Of a stretch of 64,000 nucleotides of DNA, positions 51,725-60,689 are shown piece by piece. Made by a program: the position numbers and the translations under genes. Position 1 is the first letter of the stretch. Every line of letters begins with the position of its first letter. Source of the DNA: Flavimobilis rhizosphaerae. Its GTDB lineage: Bacteria > Actinomycetota > Actinomycetes > Actinomycetales > Cellulomonadaceae. Location of the stretch: NCBI RefSeq assembly GCF_014852685.1, contig NZ_JACZDF010000003.1, positions 1-64,000 of the forward strand, read 5' to 3'. Below the pieces are notes generated by a model, which saw nothing but the letters and a program-made list of their open reading frames with translations, made no database searches and had not been told where the DNA came from.

Positions 51725-52729
51725 TCAGTCGAGCTCGACGCGATCCGCCTGCGGACCACGGTCGCTCTGACGCACCTGAAAACGCACCCGGTCACCCTCG
51801 TACAGCTCAACCCCGCCACGGACGACGGACACGTGGACGAAGAGGTCGTCGCCGCCCGAGTCCGGGCGGATGAAGCCGAAACCACGCTCAGGGTCGAAGC
51901 GCACGACCTCGCCCGAGCCGCCACGCGCCGGCGCGCTCGAACGCCCACGCCCGCGATCGCCGCCACGGTCGAAGCGGTCACCACCACGGCCACGGTCCCC
52001 ACCACGGTCGAAGCCACCACGGCCACGGTCCTGCCGACCGTACGACCGGCCACCACGCCCGCCGCCGACCAGCTCGATCCGACGCGCCTGCGGACCCTTG
52101 TCACCCTCGACGGTCTCGAACCTCACGCGGTCGCCCTCGCCGATCTCGTCGACGTTCCGACCCAGCTCACGGACGTGCGCGAACACGTCGGCGCTGCCGT
52201 CGTCGGGCGTGATGAAACCGAAGCCCTTGCCACCGTCGAACCACGACACGGTGCCGTTGGCACCGTCGTTGCCGGACGCACCGCCGCCCGCAGGCACCGC
52301 CTGATCGCCGAGCGGCAGCAGGTGGTCCGCCTGCGGACCCTTCTCGCCGGGCACGACGAGGAACGCGACACGCTGACCCTCACGGACCACGCCGCCGCCG
52401 ACGATCGACGAGCTGTGGACGAAGATCTCGTCGCTGCTGCCGTCGGCCATCGCGAAGCCATAGCCCTTCGACGGCTCGTACCACGAGACCGTGCCGAGCA
52501 CGCCGAGCGACGCCGCCGGGGCCTCACCCGTCACGCGGACGTTGCGGGCCTGCGGACCGCGGTCGCCCTCACCGGCCTCGAACTCGACCTCCTGGCCCTC
52601 GCGGAGCGCGCGCACGCCCTCGTCGGCGATCTCGGACGCGTGGACGTAGATGTCGTCCGACCCGTCCTCGGGTGCGATGAAGCCAAAGCCTCGGTCGGTG
52701 TCGAACCAGCGAACGGTTCCCTGGGGCAC
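51725..52729 (-). CDS. Four-cold-shock-domain RNA-binding protein with RG-rich linker
   Basis: 334 residues from a GTG at 52729 with GAGGAG 5 nt ahead. Four cold-shock domains: about 1-66 ([18 protein letters not shown]), 77-138 ([18 protein letters not shown]), 157-221 ([18 protein letters not shown]) and 273-334 ([18 protein letters not shown]). Each has RNP1/RNP2-like aromatic motifs. Between domains 3 and 4 lies an Arg/Gly/Asp-rich linker (222-272, [20 protein letters not shown]). Bacterial CspA proteins have one such domain in about 70 residues; four in one chain plus an RGG-type segment suggests a multivalent RNA chaperone. Single-gene transcript. Confidence 0.9.
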   Translation of the reverse strand: MPQGTVRWFDTDRGFGFIAPEDGSDDIYVHASEIADEGVRALREGQEVEFEAGEGDRGPQARNVRVTGEAPAASLGVLGTVSWYEPSKGYGFAMADGSSDEIFVHSSSIVGGGVVREGQRVAFLVVPGEKGPQADHLLPLGDQAVPAGGGASGNDGANGTVSWFDGGKGFGFITPDDGSADVFAHVRELGRNVDEIGEGDRVRFETVEGDKGPQARRIELVGGGRGGRSYGRQDRGRGGFDRGGDRGRGGDRFDRGGDRGRGRSSAPARGGSGEVVRFDPERGFGFIRPDSGGDDLFVHVSVVRGGVELYEGDRVRFQVRQSDRGPQADRVELD

Positions 52730-52850
52730 GTGATCTCCTCGTGAGAATGGTGGGTTGCTCGTCCCAGTGTCTCGCACGAACCGCCGAGCGTGTGCGGGTG
52801 CGGCAACCCGGAACTGTTCCGTCGGCCACGATCCGCGCTGCGCACCTCGC

Positions 52851-52899
52851 GACCCGGAGGTCCGGAGCACCGTTCGACGGTGCTGGAGACCTACGAGTC
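52851..52899. repeat. 49-bp palindrome, family B, copy 4
   Basis: GACCCGGAGGTCCGGAGCAC ... GGTGCTGGAGACCTACGAGTC, core GCACCGTTCGACGGTGC. It lies 37 bp beyond the end of the PIN-domain gene (52937). Confidence 0.8.
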
Positions 52900-52936
52900 G
52901 TCTGGGGCGAGCGCCTAGGAGGCCCGCCCCCAGCGC

Positions 52937-53518
52937 CTACGGGCGAAGAGCCAGGCGCTGGAGCACGGTTCGGACGTGCGCACCGAATGCCGGACACCCG
53001 GCCAGCTCCAGGCGCCTGGCCAGGTCAGGATCGCCGCCGCGCCTGACCGCATGCTCGAGCTGCTCCTCAGTCACTGCGGCGACAGCCTCCGGTGCACCTT
53101 CCGCGACGAGCACCAGGAAGTCGTCGACGCTCATGACGTCGTACGGCGTGCTTGCGTGCCCACCGATCGCAAGGAGCCCTGTGTCATCGGTCACCAGCAC
53201 CCCGACCCCGCCAGCCACTGCGGCCGCGTGCACGTGCCGATCGTGCGGATCGAGTCCCTCATAGGCGAGCGTGCAGTCGTAGTCCTCGATGCGCCCACCC
53301 TCGAGAACGTCCTCGATCTTGCCGCGTAGCTTGGCGATGGCCGCACCGTCCCATTGCGGGTGGGCTCGCCGCAGACTGTAGACGAGCTCCGCCATGATGT
53401 CTTCGGTCCAGCAGCCCACGAACATCGAGTCCAAGGTCTTCAGCTGGAGCATCAGCAGCCAGTCGCGTCTCGTACGCGAGTACAGGACATTCGCGTCGAA
53501 GAGCGCCCGGACCACCAT
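52937..53518 (-). CDS. PIN-domain toxin-like ribonuclease
   Basis: 193 residues. It starts MVVRALFDANVLYSRTRRDW with the first metal-binding Asp (D8), followed by TEDIMAELVYSLRRAH, GLDPHDRHVHAAAVAGG and VLVTDDTGLL, the acidic residues of a PIN nuclease. Longer than VapC (about 130) because of a C-terminal extension. It follows the HTH gene by 23 bp, an antitoxin-toxin order. It would cleave RNA when freed from its partner. Confidence 0.85.
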   Translation of the reverse strand: MVVRALFDANVLYSRTRRDWLLMLQLKTLDSMFVGCWTEDIMAELVYSLRRAHPQWDGAAIAKLRGKIEDVLEGGRIEDYDCTLAYEGLDPHDRHVHAAAVAGGVGVLVTDDTGLLAIGGHASTPYDVMSVDDFLVLVAEGAPEAVAAVTEEQLEHAVRRGGDPDLARRLELAGCPAFGAHVRTVLQRLALRP

Positions 53519-53541
53519 GAGCCGCGACGAGACCAGGCGAA

Positions 53542-53985
53542 TCAGTCTTCGCCGAGGGCGTCGCTCAACTCGATGAGCTCGGCGAGCGCAGCGCGCTGCC
53601 GGTCAAGCCGTGCCCTCCTGAAGGCCACGACGTCCTCCGTCAGGACGCGCGTGTGCGACCCAACCTTGTGTGCCGGGATCTTGCCGTCGGCGACAAGCTT
53701 CATGAGGGTCGGACGCGAGATGCCGAGCTGCTCGGCCGCAACGGTCGTCGTCAGCTCGGCGGGCAGCGTTCCGACGGTCACCGTCCGTCCGACCGCCACC
53801 GCGCGGACGACTGATCCCACAAGGTCCGCGAGCGCGGGCGGCAGTTCGACCGTTCGCCCTTCGACGCTGAGAACTGCCCCCACACCCGGCCTCGGGTCCC
53901 CGAGCCCGTCGGCCACGATGCGCGCCTCGTCAGCGGCTCGCGGCTCGACGACAATGTCGCGTCTCTCCATCACTGCAGCCATCAC
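53542..53985 (-). CDS. Excisionase-type HTH protein, probable antitoxin
   Basis: 147 residues. The central part TTTVAAEQLGISRPTLMKLV then ADGKIPAHKVGSHTRVLTED is an excisionase/MerR-like helix-turn-helix; the C-terminal helix (RRARLDRQRAALAELIELSD) could wrap the toxin. An internal AVLSVEGRTVELPPALADLV segment is typical of this antitoxin class. A perfect inverted repeat 31 bp upstream is a likely autorepression site. Confidence 0.8.
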   Translation of the reverse strand: MMAAVMERRDIVVEPRAADEARIVADGLGDPRPGVGAVLSVEGRTVELPPALADLVGSVVRAVAVGRTVTVGTLPAELTTTVAAEQLGISRPTLMKLVADGKIPAHKVGSHTRVLTEDVVAFRRARLDRQRAALAELIELSDALGED

Positions 53986-54016
53986 TGTTCCTCCCTCTGA
54001 CGGAGATCGTCTCGTG

Positions 54017-54034
54017 TTGCACTTATGAGTGCAA
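54017..54034. promoter_or_regulatory. Operator of the toxin-antitoxin pair
   Basis: TTGCACT-TATG-AGTGCAA, a perfect 7-4-7 inverted repeat, centred 40 bp before the antitoxin start and overlapping an AT-rich -10-like CATAAG on the minus strand. Confidence 0.65.
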
Positions 54035-54071
54035 GCGAGTTTCGGTCACATCGTGAGATGGGTCGATGAGC

Positions 54072-54120
54072 GACCCGGAGGTCCGGAGCATCGTCAGACG
54101 GTGCTGAAGACCTACGAGTC
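54072..54120. repeat. 49-bp palindrome, family B, copy 5
   Basis: GACCCGGAGGTCCGGAGCAT ... GGTGCTGAAGACCTACGAGTC. It shares the GACCCGGAGGTCCGGAGC variant arm with copy 4, so the two form a subtype bracketing the toxin-antitoxin genes. Ends 8 bp before the kinase stop (54128). Confidence 0.8.
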
Positions 54121-54127
54121 GCGCCGG

Positions 54128-54592
54128 TCAGGCCGTCGGGACGAGCTCGAGCGGCCCCTCGTCGGGCGTCGGCACCTCGAACCCCACGAGGTAGCGCTCC
54201 GCGAGCGCGGGCGGCACGACGACGTCGTGCGGCCCCGCGCCGCGGCGCGCGGCAAGCCGCGCGAGCACGACCTCGCGCGGGGCGACGACATGATGCACGA
54301 CGGGCACGACGTCCACCTCCGCGAGCCAGGAACGGTACCGGTCGCGCGACGCCCGGGACCAGAACGACGTGTCGACGACGACGTCTCGCCCCTCGCCGAC
54401 GAGCGCGAGCATCCGTGCGCGGAGGTCCTCGTGGATCGCGAGCGCGACGTCGTCGGGCAGCGGGTGCTCGCGGTGCCCCGCGTCCCACGCGACCTCGTCG
54501 AACGACAGTCGTGCGAAACCGGAGGCCTCGAGCCGCCGCGCATGCGTCGACTTCCCGGCCCCGGCCACCCCGCACACGAGGACGACGGTCAT
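54128..54592 (-). CDS. Small P-loop kinase/ATPase (zeta-toxin or AAA-type)
   Basis: 154 residues from the ATG at 54592. Walker A VCGVAGAGKSTHARRLEA near residues 5-22; FARLSFDEVAWDAGHRE gives the substrate-binding Asp; GRDVVVDTSFWSRASRDRYR and VVAPREVVLARLAARR complete a nucleotide-kinase-like fold. Proteins of this size phosphorylate small molecules (nucleosides, shikimate, gluconate, UDP-sugars). Substrate unknown. Flanked on both sides by family B palindromes. Confidence 0.82.
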   Translation of the reverse strand: MTVVLVCGVAGAGKSTHARRLEASGFARLSFDEVAWDAGHREHPLPDDVALAIHEDLRARMLALVGEGRDVVVDTSFWSRASRDRYRSWLAEVDVVPVVHHVVAPREVVLARLAARRGAGPHDVVVPPALAERYLVGFEVPTPDEGPLELVPTA

Positions 54593-54608
54593 GCCCCACC
54601 CCTTCCCT

Positions 54609-54657
54609 GACTCGTAGCGCTCCAGCACCGTCCGACGGTGCTCAGAGCCTACGCGTC
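54609..54657. repeat. 49-bp palindrome, family B, copy 6
   Basis: GACTCGTAGCGCTCCAGCAC ... GGTGCTCAGAGCCTACGCGTC, core CACCGTCCGACGGTG, 17 bp before the kinase start and 13 bp from copy 7. Confidence 0.85.
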
Positions 54658-54670
54658 GGAGAAGGGACGC

Positions 54671-54719
54671 GACTCGTAGCGCTCCAGCACCGTACGACGG
54701 TGCTCAGGACCTACGAGTC
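54671..54719. repeat. 49-bp palindrome, family B, copy 7
   Basis: GACTCGTAGCGCTCCAGCAC ... GGTGCTCAGGACCTACGAGTC, core CACCGTACGACGGTG (perfect). Tandem with copy 6 at the same 13-bp spacing as copies 1 and 2; 31 bp beyond the fluC stop. Confidence 0.85.
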
Positions 54720-54750
54720 GGGAGAGACTCGCGTCGGTCGAGGGAGCGAG

Positions 54751-55119
54751 CTACGTGAGGGCGCTCGTCACCGCGACGCCGGCGGACGCCGCCGCGACCG
54801 ACAGAACGAGCGTCAGAGCGACGCTCCCCCACGCGCGTCGGACGTCGCCTTCCTGAAGCAGGCGCGCGGCCTCGACCATCGCGGTCGAGAACGTCGTGAA
54901 GCCACCGCAGAAGCCCGTCGCCAGCATCGCGAACCCGTCCGGGGCGAGCACTCCGCCGACCTGCAGACTCAGCAGCACGCCGATGAGCAAGGAACCGACG
55001 ACGTTGATCGTCATCGTCGCGACGGGCATCGGGCCGGAGCGTCGGGCACGGATCGCGCCATCGACCCAGAAGCGCGTCGCGGCGCCGACGCCGCCGAGCA
55101 GGACCAGGCCGACGATCAT
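54751..55119 (-). CDS. Fluoride exporter subunit, FluC/CrcB
   Basis: 122 residues, four membrane segments. FluC motifs: GGVGAATRFWVDG, TMTINVVGSLLIG (pore Asn) and ATGFCGGFTTFSTAMVEAA. Fluoride channels work as antiparallel dimers; actinobacteria often encode two unequal subunits side by side, as here. Start overlaps the stop of the other fluC gene by 4 bp. Confidence 0.93.
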   Translation of the reverse strand: MIVGLVLLGGVGAATRFWVDGAIRARRSGPMPVATMTINVVGSLLIGVLLSLQVGGVLAPDGFAMLATGFCGGFTTFSTAMVEAARLLQEGDVRRAWGSVALTLVLSVAAASAGVAVTSALT

Positions 55120-55694
55120 CGTCCGTCACCGTCCCCCGCGGTCCCCGTGCCGCCGGGCTCACCATCCCCCGACGGATTGACGCCAGGCTCCCGTTCGACG
55201 GGCGGAAGCCGTCTCTCCGTCGGGGCATCGCGGTCGGGCGGGGCGTCGGGGTCGGGCGGGAGGAGACCGACGTGCCTTCGCACGCGCGCCGCGAGCGTCA
55301 CGCCCGCCGTCGCCGCGACGACGCCGAGGACGACCGACCCCAGCGGATAGCCGACACCGAGCAGCACGTCACCCGCCGCGAGGAGGTTCCGCGTCTCGAG
55401 GGCGAGCGCCGAGAACGTCGTGAACCCGCCCAGCAGCCCCGTGCCGAGCCCGAGCCGCAGGAACCGACGCCGCGCATCCTCGCGGCCCGCGCGCACGAGC
55501 GCCTCGAGCAGCATCCCGAGGAGGAACGCGCCGACGACGTTCTCGAGGAGCGTCGCCCACGGCACGCCGTCGCCCGGCGGCAGCAGCAGCCCGAGCCCGT
55601 ACCGCAGCGCCGTGCCGACCGTGCCGCCGAGGGCGACGACGGCGAGCAGGCGAGGGTCGGGGCGCACGGGACCAGTGTGGCGCACGGGCGCCAC
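55116..55694 (-). CDS. Fluoride exporter subunit, FluC/CrcB, with long C-terminal tail
   Basis: 192 residues. The first 130 form a FluC unit (ALGGTVGTALRYGLGLLLPP, ENVVGAFLLGMLLEAL, GTGLLGGFTTFSALALET). A 55-residue cytosolic Pro/Asp/Gly-rich tail follows, which FluC proteins usually lack. GTG start at 55694 just 16 bp after the GH43 stop, so transcription may continue from the xyloside genes unless a promoter hides in the GH43 3' end. Confidence 0.9.
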   Translation of the reverse strand: MAPVRHTGPVRPDPRLLAVVALGGTVGTALRYGLGLLLPPGDGVPWATLLENVVGAFLLGMLLEALVRAGREDARRRFLRLGLGTGLLGGFTTFSALALETRNLLAAGDVLLGVGYPLGSVVLGVVAATAGVTLAARVRRHVGLLPPDPDAPPDRDAPTERRLPPVEREPGVNPSGDGEPGGTGTAGDGDGR

Positions 55695-55710
55695 ACGTTC
55701 ATCGCACGGC

Positions 55711-57291
55711 TCACGCCCCGTCGTACGTCACGGAGACGACGTGCGCGGTGCTCGTCGTAGCTGTCCCGCCCGACGACGCCCACACGCCGATCCACAGCCC
55801 GAGGAAGCCGCCGGTCGCGACGGTGTCGAGCGTGCGGCCGTCGGCGACCGCGACCTCGAGCACGTCGCCCGAGCCGGTGTCGATGCCGAGCGCGTAGTCC
55901 TGGCCGCGTGCGCTCACGACGAGGCGCACCTCGTCGCCCGCGGTGACGGGCACCGCGCGTCGGCCCAGCTCGGTGCGTTCGCCTCCGCGGACGTGGACGA
56001 CGGTCGCCGTCCACACGTCGTCGGACGCGGCACCATCCGCGTCCCGCCCGAGCTCGAGCCGGACGTGGTCGTGCTCGGACTGTCGCACGGCGACGCCGAC
56101 GACCTCGCCCGCGGGCAGGTCGGCGACGACGGTCGCGACGACGTCGACGTCGACGTGCTGCTGGCGCACGCCGAGGAACGCGGGAGCGTCGACGTCCTCG
56201 AGCGTCGCAGGTCGCACGGGCAGGTCCCAGCCGTCGCCGCGGGGCGTCGCGAGCGAGTCCGGCAGGGCGCGTACCCCGGTCCAGCGGGGGTCGCCGGGCG
56301 GCACGACGCCGCCGAGCTCGCCGCGGGCGAGCGCGCCGGCGTCCGGGCCGGGTGCGTCCGCAAACGGCACCTCGACCTCGCGGGGCACGCGCCCGACGCC
56401 GGGCGCGAGGACGGGCCACCCGTCCTCCCAGACGACCGGGAGGAGGAACGTCTCGCGGCCGAGGTTGTAGTGGTAGCCGCCGTAGGGTCGCATGCCGAGG
56501 CAGACCGCCCACCAGCTGCCGTCGGCGGCCTCGACGAGGTCGGCGTGGCCGATGCCGACGACGTCGACGTCGTGGCCGAGGTGCCGGTGCGTGAGCACCG
56601 GGTTGGCCTTGTTGCCCTCGTAGGGCCCGGTGACGTGCTGGGCGCGGGCGACGGACACGGCGTGGTGGTACTCGGTGCCGCCCTCCGCGGCGACGAGGTA
56701 GAACGTGCCGTCGATCTCGTAGAGGTGCGGCGCCTCGGCCCAGACGGCGCCGCGGACGGCGCCGTTCCACACGACGTGCTCGTCGCCGACGAGCCGCTGC
56801 TCGGTGAGCGAGTACTCGCGGACCCACACCTCGGTCTGGTGGAACCAGTCGGGTTCGTGCTCGACGAGTCGGGTGCCGTGCATCCAGGCGCGGCCGTCGC
56901 TCGTGAAGAGGATCGACGGGTCGATCCCGGCGACGTCGAGCCAGACGGGTGCGGACCACGGGCCGGCGGGGTCGGTGGCGGTGACGAGGAAGTTGCCGCC
57001 GCGGGCGTCGTCGGTGGGGTCGACGAACGTGCACACGACGTAGAACGTGCCGTCGTGGTGGCGGATCGTCGGGGCGTAGAGGCCGCCGGAGGACGGGACA
57101 CCGGCGTAGTCGATCTGGTCGGTGACGACCGCGCCGACGTGCTCCCACGTGACGAGGTCGCGGCTGCGGAGGATCGGCAGCCCGGGCAGGTACTCGAAGG
57201 TCGAGACGACGAGGTAGTAGTCGTCGCCGACGCGGCAGATCGAGGGGTCGGGGTGGCAGCCGGGGAGCAGGGGGTTGGTGACGACGGTCAT
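55711..57291 (-). CDS. GH43 beta-xylosidase/arabinofuranosidase
   Basis: 526 residues from the ATG at 57291 (4-bp overlap with the GH3 stop). The five-bladed propeller has catalytic D15 (LLPGCHPDPSICRVG), pKa-modulating D124 (GIDPSILF) and acid E186 (WAEAPHLYEI). The C-terminal beta-sandwich (about 330-526) is the GH43_C2 type found in subfamily 10-12 xylosidases. No signal peptide, so it acts on imported xylo-oligosaccharides. Part of the binding protein-permeases-GH3-GH43 unit. Confidence 0.93.
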   Translation of the reverse strand: MTVVTNPLLPGCHPDPSICRVGDDYYLVVSTFEYLPGLPILRSRDLVTWEHVGAVVTDQIDYAGVPSSGGLYAPTIRHHDGTFYVVCTFVDPTDDARGGNFLVTATDPAGPWSAPVWLDVAGIDPSILFTSDGRAWMHGTRLVEHEPDWFHQTEVWVREYSLTEQRLVGDEHVVWNGAVRGAVWAEAPHLYEIDGTFYLVAAEGGTEYHHAVSVARAQHVTGPYEGNKANPVLTHRHLGHDVDVVGIGHADLVEAADGSWWAVCLGMRPYGGYHYNLGRETFLLPVVWEDGWPVLAPGVGRVPREVEVPFADAPGPDAGALARGELGGVVPPGDPRWTGVRALPDSLATPRGDGWDLPVRPATLEDVDAPAFLGVRQQHVDVDVVATVVADLPAGEVVGVAVRQSEHDHVRLELGRDADGAASDDVWTATVVHVRGGERTELGRRAVPVTAGDEVRLVVSARGQDYALGIDTGSGDVLEVAVADGRTLDTVATGGFLGLWIGVWASSGGTATTSTAHVVSVTYDGA

Positions 57292-59738
57292 GCGTCGACC
57301 TCCTCGTGGGTGACGGTGACGAGGCGTGCGTCGTCGGCGGTGATCTCGTGGACGGGGCCGGTGAGCCGGACGGTGGCGCGGGGTGTCGCGGTGCCGGGGA
57401 CCTCGACGTCGTGGCGGGCTGCGGCCGAGACGATCGCGCCGCCTGTGGAGTCGGCGGGCCGGCCGAGGGTCGAGGCGGCGGCGTGGTCGCCGACCCAGAT
57501 CTCGACGTCGCCGGGCTCGACGACCCGTCGCAGGTCGCGTCCTGCGAACGCGAAGCGGGCTGCGGGGACGTGGAACGTGAGGCGTCGGGCCTCGCCGGGG
57601 GCGAGGTCGACGCGCTCGTAGCCGAGTAGCTGGACGACGGGGCGGGGCAGCGACGCGTGGACGTCGCGGCCGTAGACCTGGACGACGTCGGCGCCTGCGC
57701 GGGCGCCGGTGTTCGTCACGGTGACGGTGATGTCGAGCGTGCCGTCGGTCGTGGCGGTGGGGCTGACGACGAGGTCGTCGTGCGTGAACGTCGTGTAGGA
57801 CAGGCCGAAGCCGAAGGGCCGCACGGGCGTCGGGTCGGCGGACGTCACGTCGGACGGTCCGCCGAGCACGGGGTGGAGGTACGTGAAGGGCTGGGCACCG
57901 GCGGCCCGGGGCAGGGAGACGGGCAGGCGGCCCGACGGGTTCTCGCGGCCGGTGAGGACGTCGACGATCGCATGGCCGCCCTCCTCGCCGGGGAAGAACG
58001 CCTGGACGACGGCGGCCGGTCGGGGGCCGTCGCCGTCGAGCGCCCACGCGAGCTCGTAGGGGCGTCCGGTGAGGACGACGAGGACGACGGGTGTGCCGGT
58101 CGCGACGAGCTGTTCGACGAGCTCCCGCTGGACGCCGGGGAGGGCGAGCGACTCGACGTCGTTGCCCTCGCCGACGGTGCCGCGTCCGAAGAGGCCGGCC
58201 TGGTCACCGACGACGGCGACGACGAGGTCGGCGGTGCGTGCCGCGTCGACCGCGGGGCCGACGTGCGTGAGGTCGTCGCCGGTGACGTCGCAGCCGCGCT
58301 GCCGGACGATGTCGACGCTGTCGCCCCAGGCGTCGGCGAACGCGTCCGCGACGGTCGGCAGGGTGATGCCGGCGGGGGTGCCGGGGTGGTGCGCGAGGAC
58401 GTGGTTGACGAACGAGTAGCAGCCCATGAGCGCCTCGGCGCGGTCGGCGTTCGGTCCGACGACGAGGACGCGACCGCCGTCGGGGCGGGCGAGCGGTAGC
58501 GTGCCGTCGTTCGTGAGGAGCACGAGCGAGCGGGCGGCGAGCGTGCGCGCGATCGCGCGGTGCTCGGCGCTGTCGAGGTCGACGTGCGTGGGGGGCTGGC
58601 CGTCGAACGCGTCGGGCTCGAGGAGTCCGAGCTGCTCCTTGGCTGCGAGGACGCGGCGGACGGAGCGGTCGACGTACGCGATGTCGAGCTCGCCGGAGCG
58701 CACGGCGTCGGCGAGGGGCTCGAGGTAGGCGTCGCCCGTGGGGAGCTCGACGTCGATGCCAGCGACGAGCGCGAGGCGCGCAGCCTCGGCGCGGTCGGCG
58801 GCGACGCGCTGCATGACCTCGAGGAACGCGACGGAGAAGTAGTCGGCGACGACGGTGCCGTCGAATCCCCACGTGTCGCGGAGGAGACCGGTGAGGAGCG
58901 CGGGGTCGGCCGCGACGGGCATGCCGTCGACCGTCGAGTAGGAGTTCATGACGGAGCGGGCGTCTCCGTCGCGCAGTGCCATCTCGAAGGGTGGCAGGTA
59001 GATGTCGGCGATCTCGCGGGGGCCCATGGCGACGGGGCCGTGGTTGCGGCCCGCGTCGGCGGCGGAGTACCCGACGAAGTGCTTGAGGGTCGCGTGGACG
59101 CCGCGGGACTGCAGGCCACGGACGAACGCTGTGCCGATCGTGCCGACGAGGTACGGGTCCTCGCCGACGCACTCGTCGACGCGTCCCCAGCGGGGGTCGC
59201 GCACAACGTCGAGGACGGGCGCGAGGCCCTGGTGGATGCCGAGCTCGCGCATCGACTCCCCGATCGACCCGGCCATGCGTCCGACGGTGCCGGGGTCGAA
59301 GGACGCGCCCCAGGCGAGAGGCGTCGGGAACGTCGCGGCCTGCCACGCGGCGAGCCCGGTGAGGCACTCCTCGTGGACGATCGCCGGGATGCCGAGGCGG
59401 GTCTCGCGGACGAGACGACGCTGCTCGTCCCACAGCCAGGCGGCGCGCTCGACGGGGTCGACGGGCCGGGTGCCGTAGACGCGCGTGTAGTGGCCGAGCC
59501 CGTGCCGCGTGATCTCGGGCAGGAGGTCGGGGGCCTTCTGCCCGGCGGTCATCTCGGACTGCATGGGCGCGACGGTGCCGTTCTGGTCGAGCCAGTAACC
59601 GACGAGCTGGGCGAGCTTCTCGTCGAGCGTCATCCGTGCGAGCAGGTCGTCGACCCGGGAGGTCGTGGGGGCCGGCGCGGTCGTGGCGGTGGCGGCGGGG
59701 GGCGTGAGCGGCTGGGTGGTGCAAGCGTCGTCGGCCAC
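57288..59738 (-). CDS. GH3 beta-xylosidase/beta-glucosidase
   Basis: 816 residues, GTG start. Substrate-binding KHFVGYSAADAGRNHGP (K219-H220) and nucleophile D299 in GFDGTVVADYFSV. The (alpha/beta)6 domain (LVLLTNDGTLPL, VLVVGPNADRAEALMGCYSF) and a C-terminal fibronectin-III-like domain (VTNTGARAGADVVQVYGRD) follow. The opening TLDEKLAQLVGYW and the absence of a signal resemble cytosolic xylosidases. It removes xylose or glucose from the non-reducing end of imported oligosaccharides. Confidence 0.94.
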   Translation of the reverse strand: MADDACTTQPLTPPAATATTAPAPTTSRVDDLLARMTLDEKLAQLVGYWLDQNGTVAPMQSEMTAGQKAPDLLPEITRHGLGHYTRVYGTRPVDPVERAAWLWDEQRRLVRETRLGIPAIVHEECLTGLAAWQAATFPTPLAWGASFDPGTVGRMAGSIGESMRELGIHQGLAPVLDVVRDPRWGRVDECVGEDPYLVGTIGTAFVRGLQSRGVHATLKHFVGYSAADAGRNHGPVAMGPREIADIYLPPFEMALRDGDARSVMNSYSTVDGMPVAADPALLTGLLRDTWGFDGTVVADYFSVAFLEVMQRVAADRAEAARLALVAGIDVELPTGDAYLEPLADAVRSGELDIAYVDRSVRRVLAAKEQLGLLEPDAFDGQPPTHVDLDSAEHRAIARTLAARSLVLLTNDGTLPLARPDGGRVLVVGPNADRAEALMGCYSFVNHVLAHHPGTPAGITLPTVADAFADAWGDSVDIVRQRGCDVTGDDLTHVGPAVDAARTADLVVAVVGDQAGLFGRGTVGEGNDVESLALPGVQRELVEQLVATGTPVVLVVLTGRPYELAWALDGDGPRPAAVVQAFFPGEEGGHAIVDVLTGRENPSGRLPVSLPRAAGAQPFTYLHPVLGGPSDVTSADPTPVRPFGFGLSYTTFTHDDLVVSPTATTDGTLDITVTVTNTGARAGADVVQVYGRDVHASLPRPVVQLLGYERVDLAPGEARRLTFHVPAARFAFAGRDLRRVVEPGDVEIWVGDHAAASTLGRPADSTGGAIVSAAARHDVEVPGTATPRATVRLTGPVHEITADDARLVTVTHEEVDA

Positions 59739-59807
59739 GGTGTGTTCCTTCGATCGATGGTGCGTGGGGGTGGGGCGGCCGTCCGGGCCGGGGCCCGGAC
59801 GGCGCTG

Positions 59808-60689
59808 TCAGCCCTTGACCGCTCCGGTGAGACCGCCGACGATGCGGCGCTCGAAGAGCGAGAAGAAGATGAGCGCGGGGATCATCGACAGGGACGTGAA
59901 CGCGAGGACACGGGCGGTGTCGACCGAGTACTGCGACGCGAACGCCTGGACGCCGAGCGGCAGCGTGTACATCGACTCGTGGTTGAGGATGAACAGCGGC
60001 AGCATGTAGCTGTTCCAGCTCGCGACGAACGCGAGGATGCCGACGGTGACGACGCCCGGCACGGACAGCGGCACGACCATGCGGAAGAAGAACCCGAGCC
60101 GTCCTGCGCCGTCGATCGCGGCGGCTTCCTCGAGCTCCTTGGGGATGGCGCGGAGGAACGGCACGAGGATGATGACGGTCGTCGGCAGCGCGAACGCGAT
60201 CTGCGGCAGGATGATGCCGCCGAGGGAGTTCGCGAGGCCGAGGTCGCGCACGAGGATGTAGAGCGGCGTGATGGCGACGGTCATGGGGAACATGAGTCCG
60301 GCGGCGAACAGGGAGTACATGGCGTTCGAGCCGCGGAAGCGGTAGCGCGCGATGACGTAGCTCACCATGACGCCGAGGACGACGACGCCGAGGGTGGTGG
60401 CGATGCCGGCTACGAGCGAGTTGCCGACCTGCTGCCAGAAGATCGACGACGTGAGGACGTCGACATAGTTGGAGACGACCCACGGTGCCGGCAGTCCGGA
60501 GGGGCTCTCGGTGATCTGCGCGTTGGTGCGGAACCCGCCGATGATGATGTAGGCGATGGGTGCGAGGCAGAGGCCGACGAGCAGGTACGCGACGACGTAG
60601 GTCATCGGCCCGGCCTTGGCGAGCGCCCCACCGTTGTCGGTGCTGCGGCGCGCCGTGGCGCGCGACGGGGACGTGGCGACGGCGGTCAT
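59808..60689 (-). CDS. Sugar ABC transporter permease, MalG type
   Basis: 293 residues from the ATG at 60689. A Thr/Arg-rich cytosolic start, six membrane helices and the EAA loop EELEEAAAIDGAGRLGFFFRM at about 185-205. Family 1 carbohydrate uptake (CUT1). Overlaps the MalF-type gene stop by 4 bp. 69 bp upstream of the GH3 gene. No ATPase gene is in the operon, so a shared MsiK-type ATPase elsewhere probably energises it. Confidence 0.93.
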   Translation of the reverse strand: MTAVATSPSRATARRSTDNGGALAKAGPMTYVVAYLLVGLCLAPIAYIIIGGFRTNAQITESPSGLPAPWVVSNYVDVLTSSIFWQQVGNSLVAGIATTLGVVVLGVMVSYVIARYRFRGSNAMYSLFAAGLMFPMTVAITPLYILVRDLGLANSLGGIILPQIAFALPTTVIILVPFLRAIPKELEEAAAIDGAGRLGFFFRMVVPLSVPGVVTVGILAFVASWNSYMLPLFILNHESMYTLPLGVQAFASQYSVDTARVLAFTSLSMIPALIFFSLFERRIVGGLTGAVKG

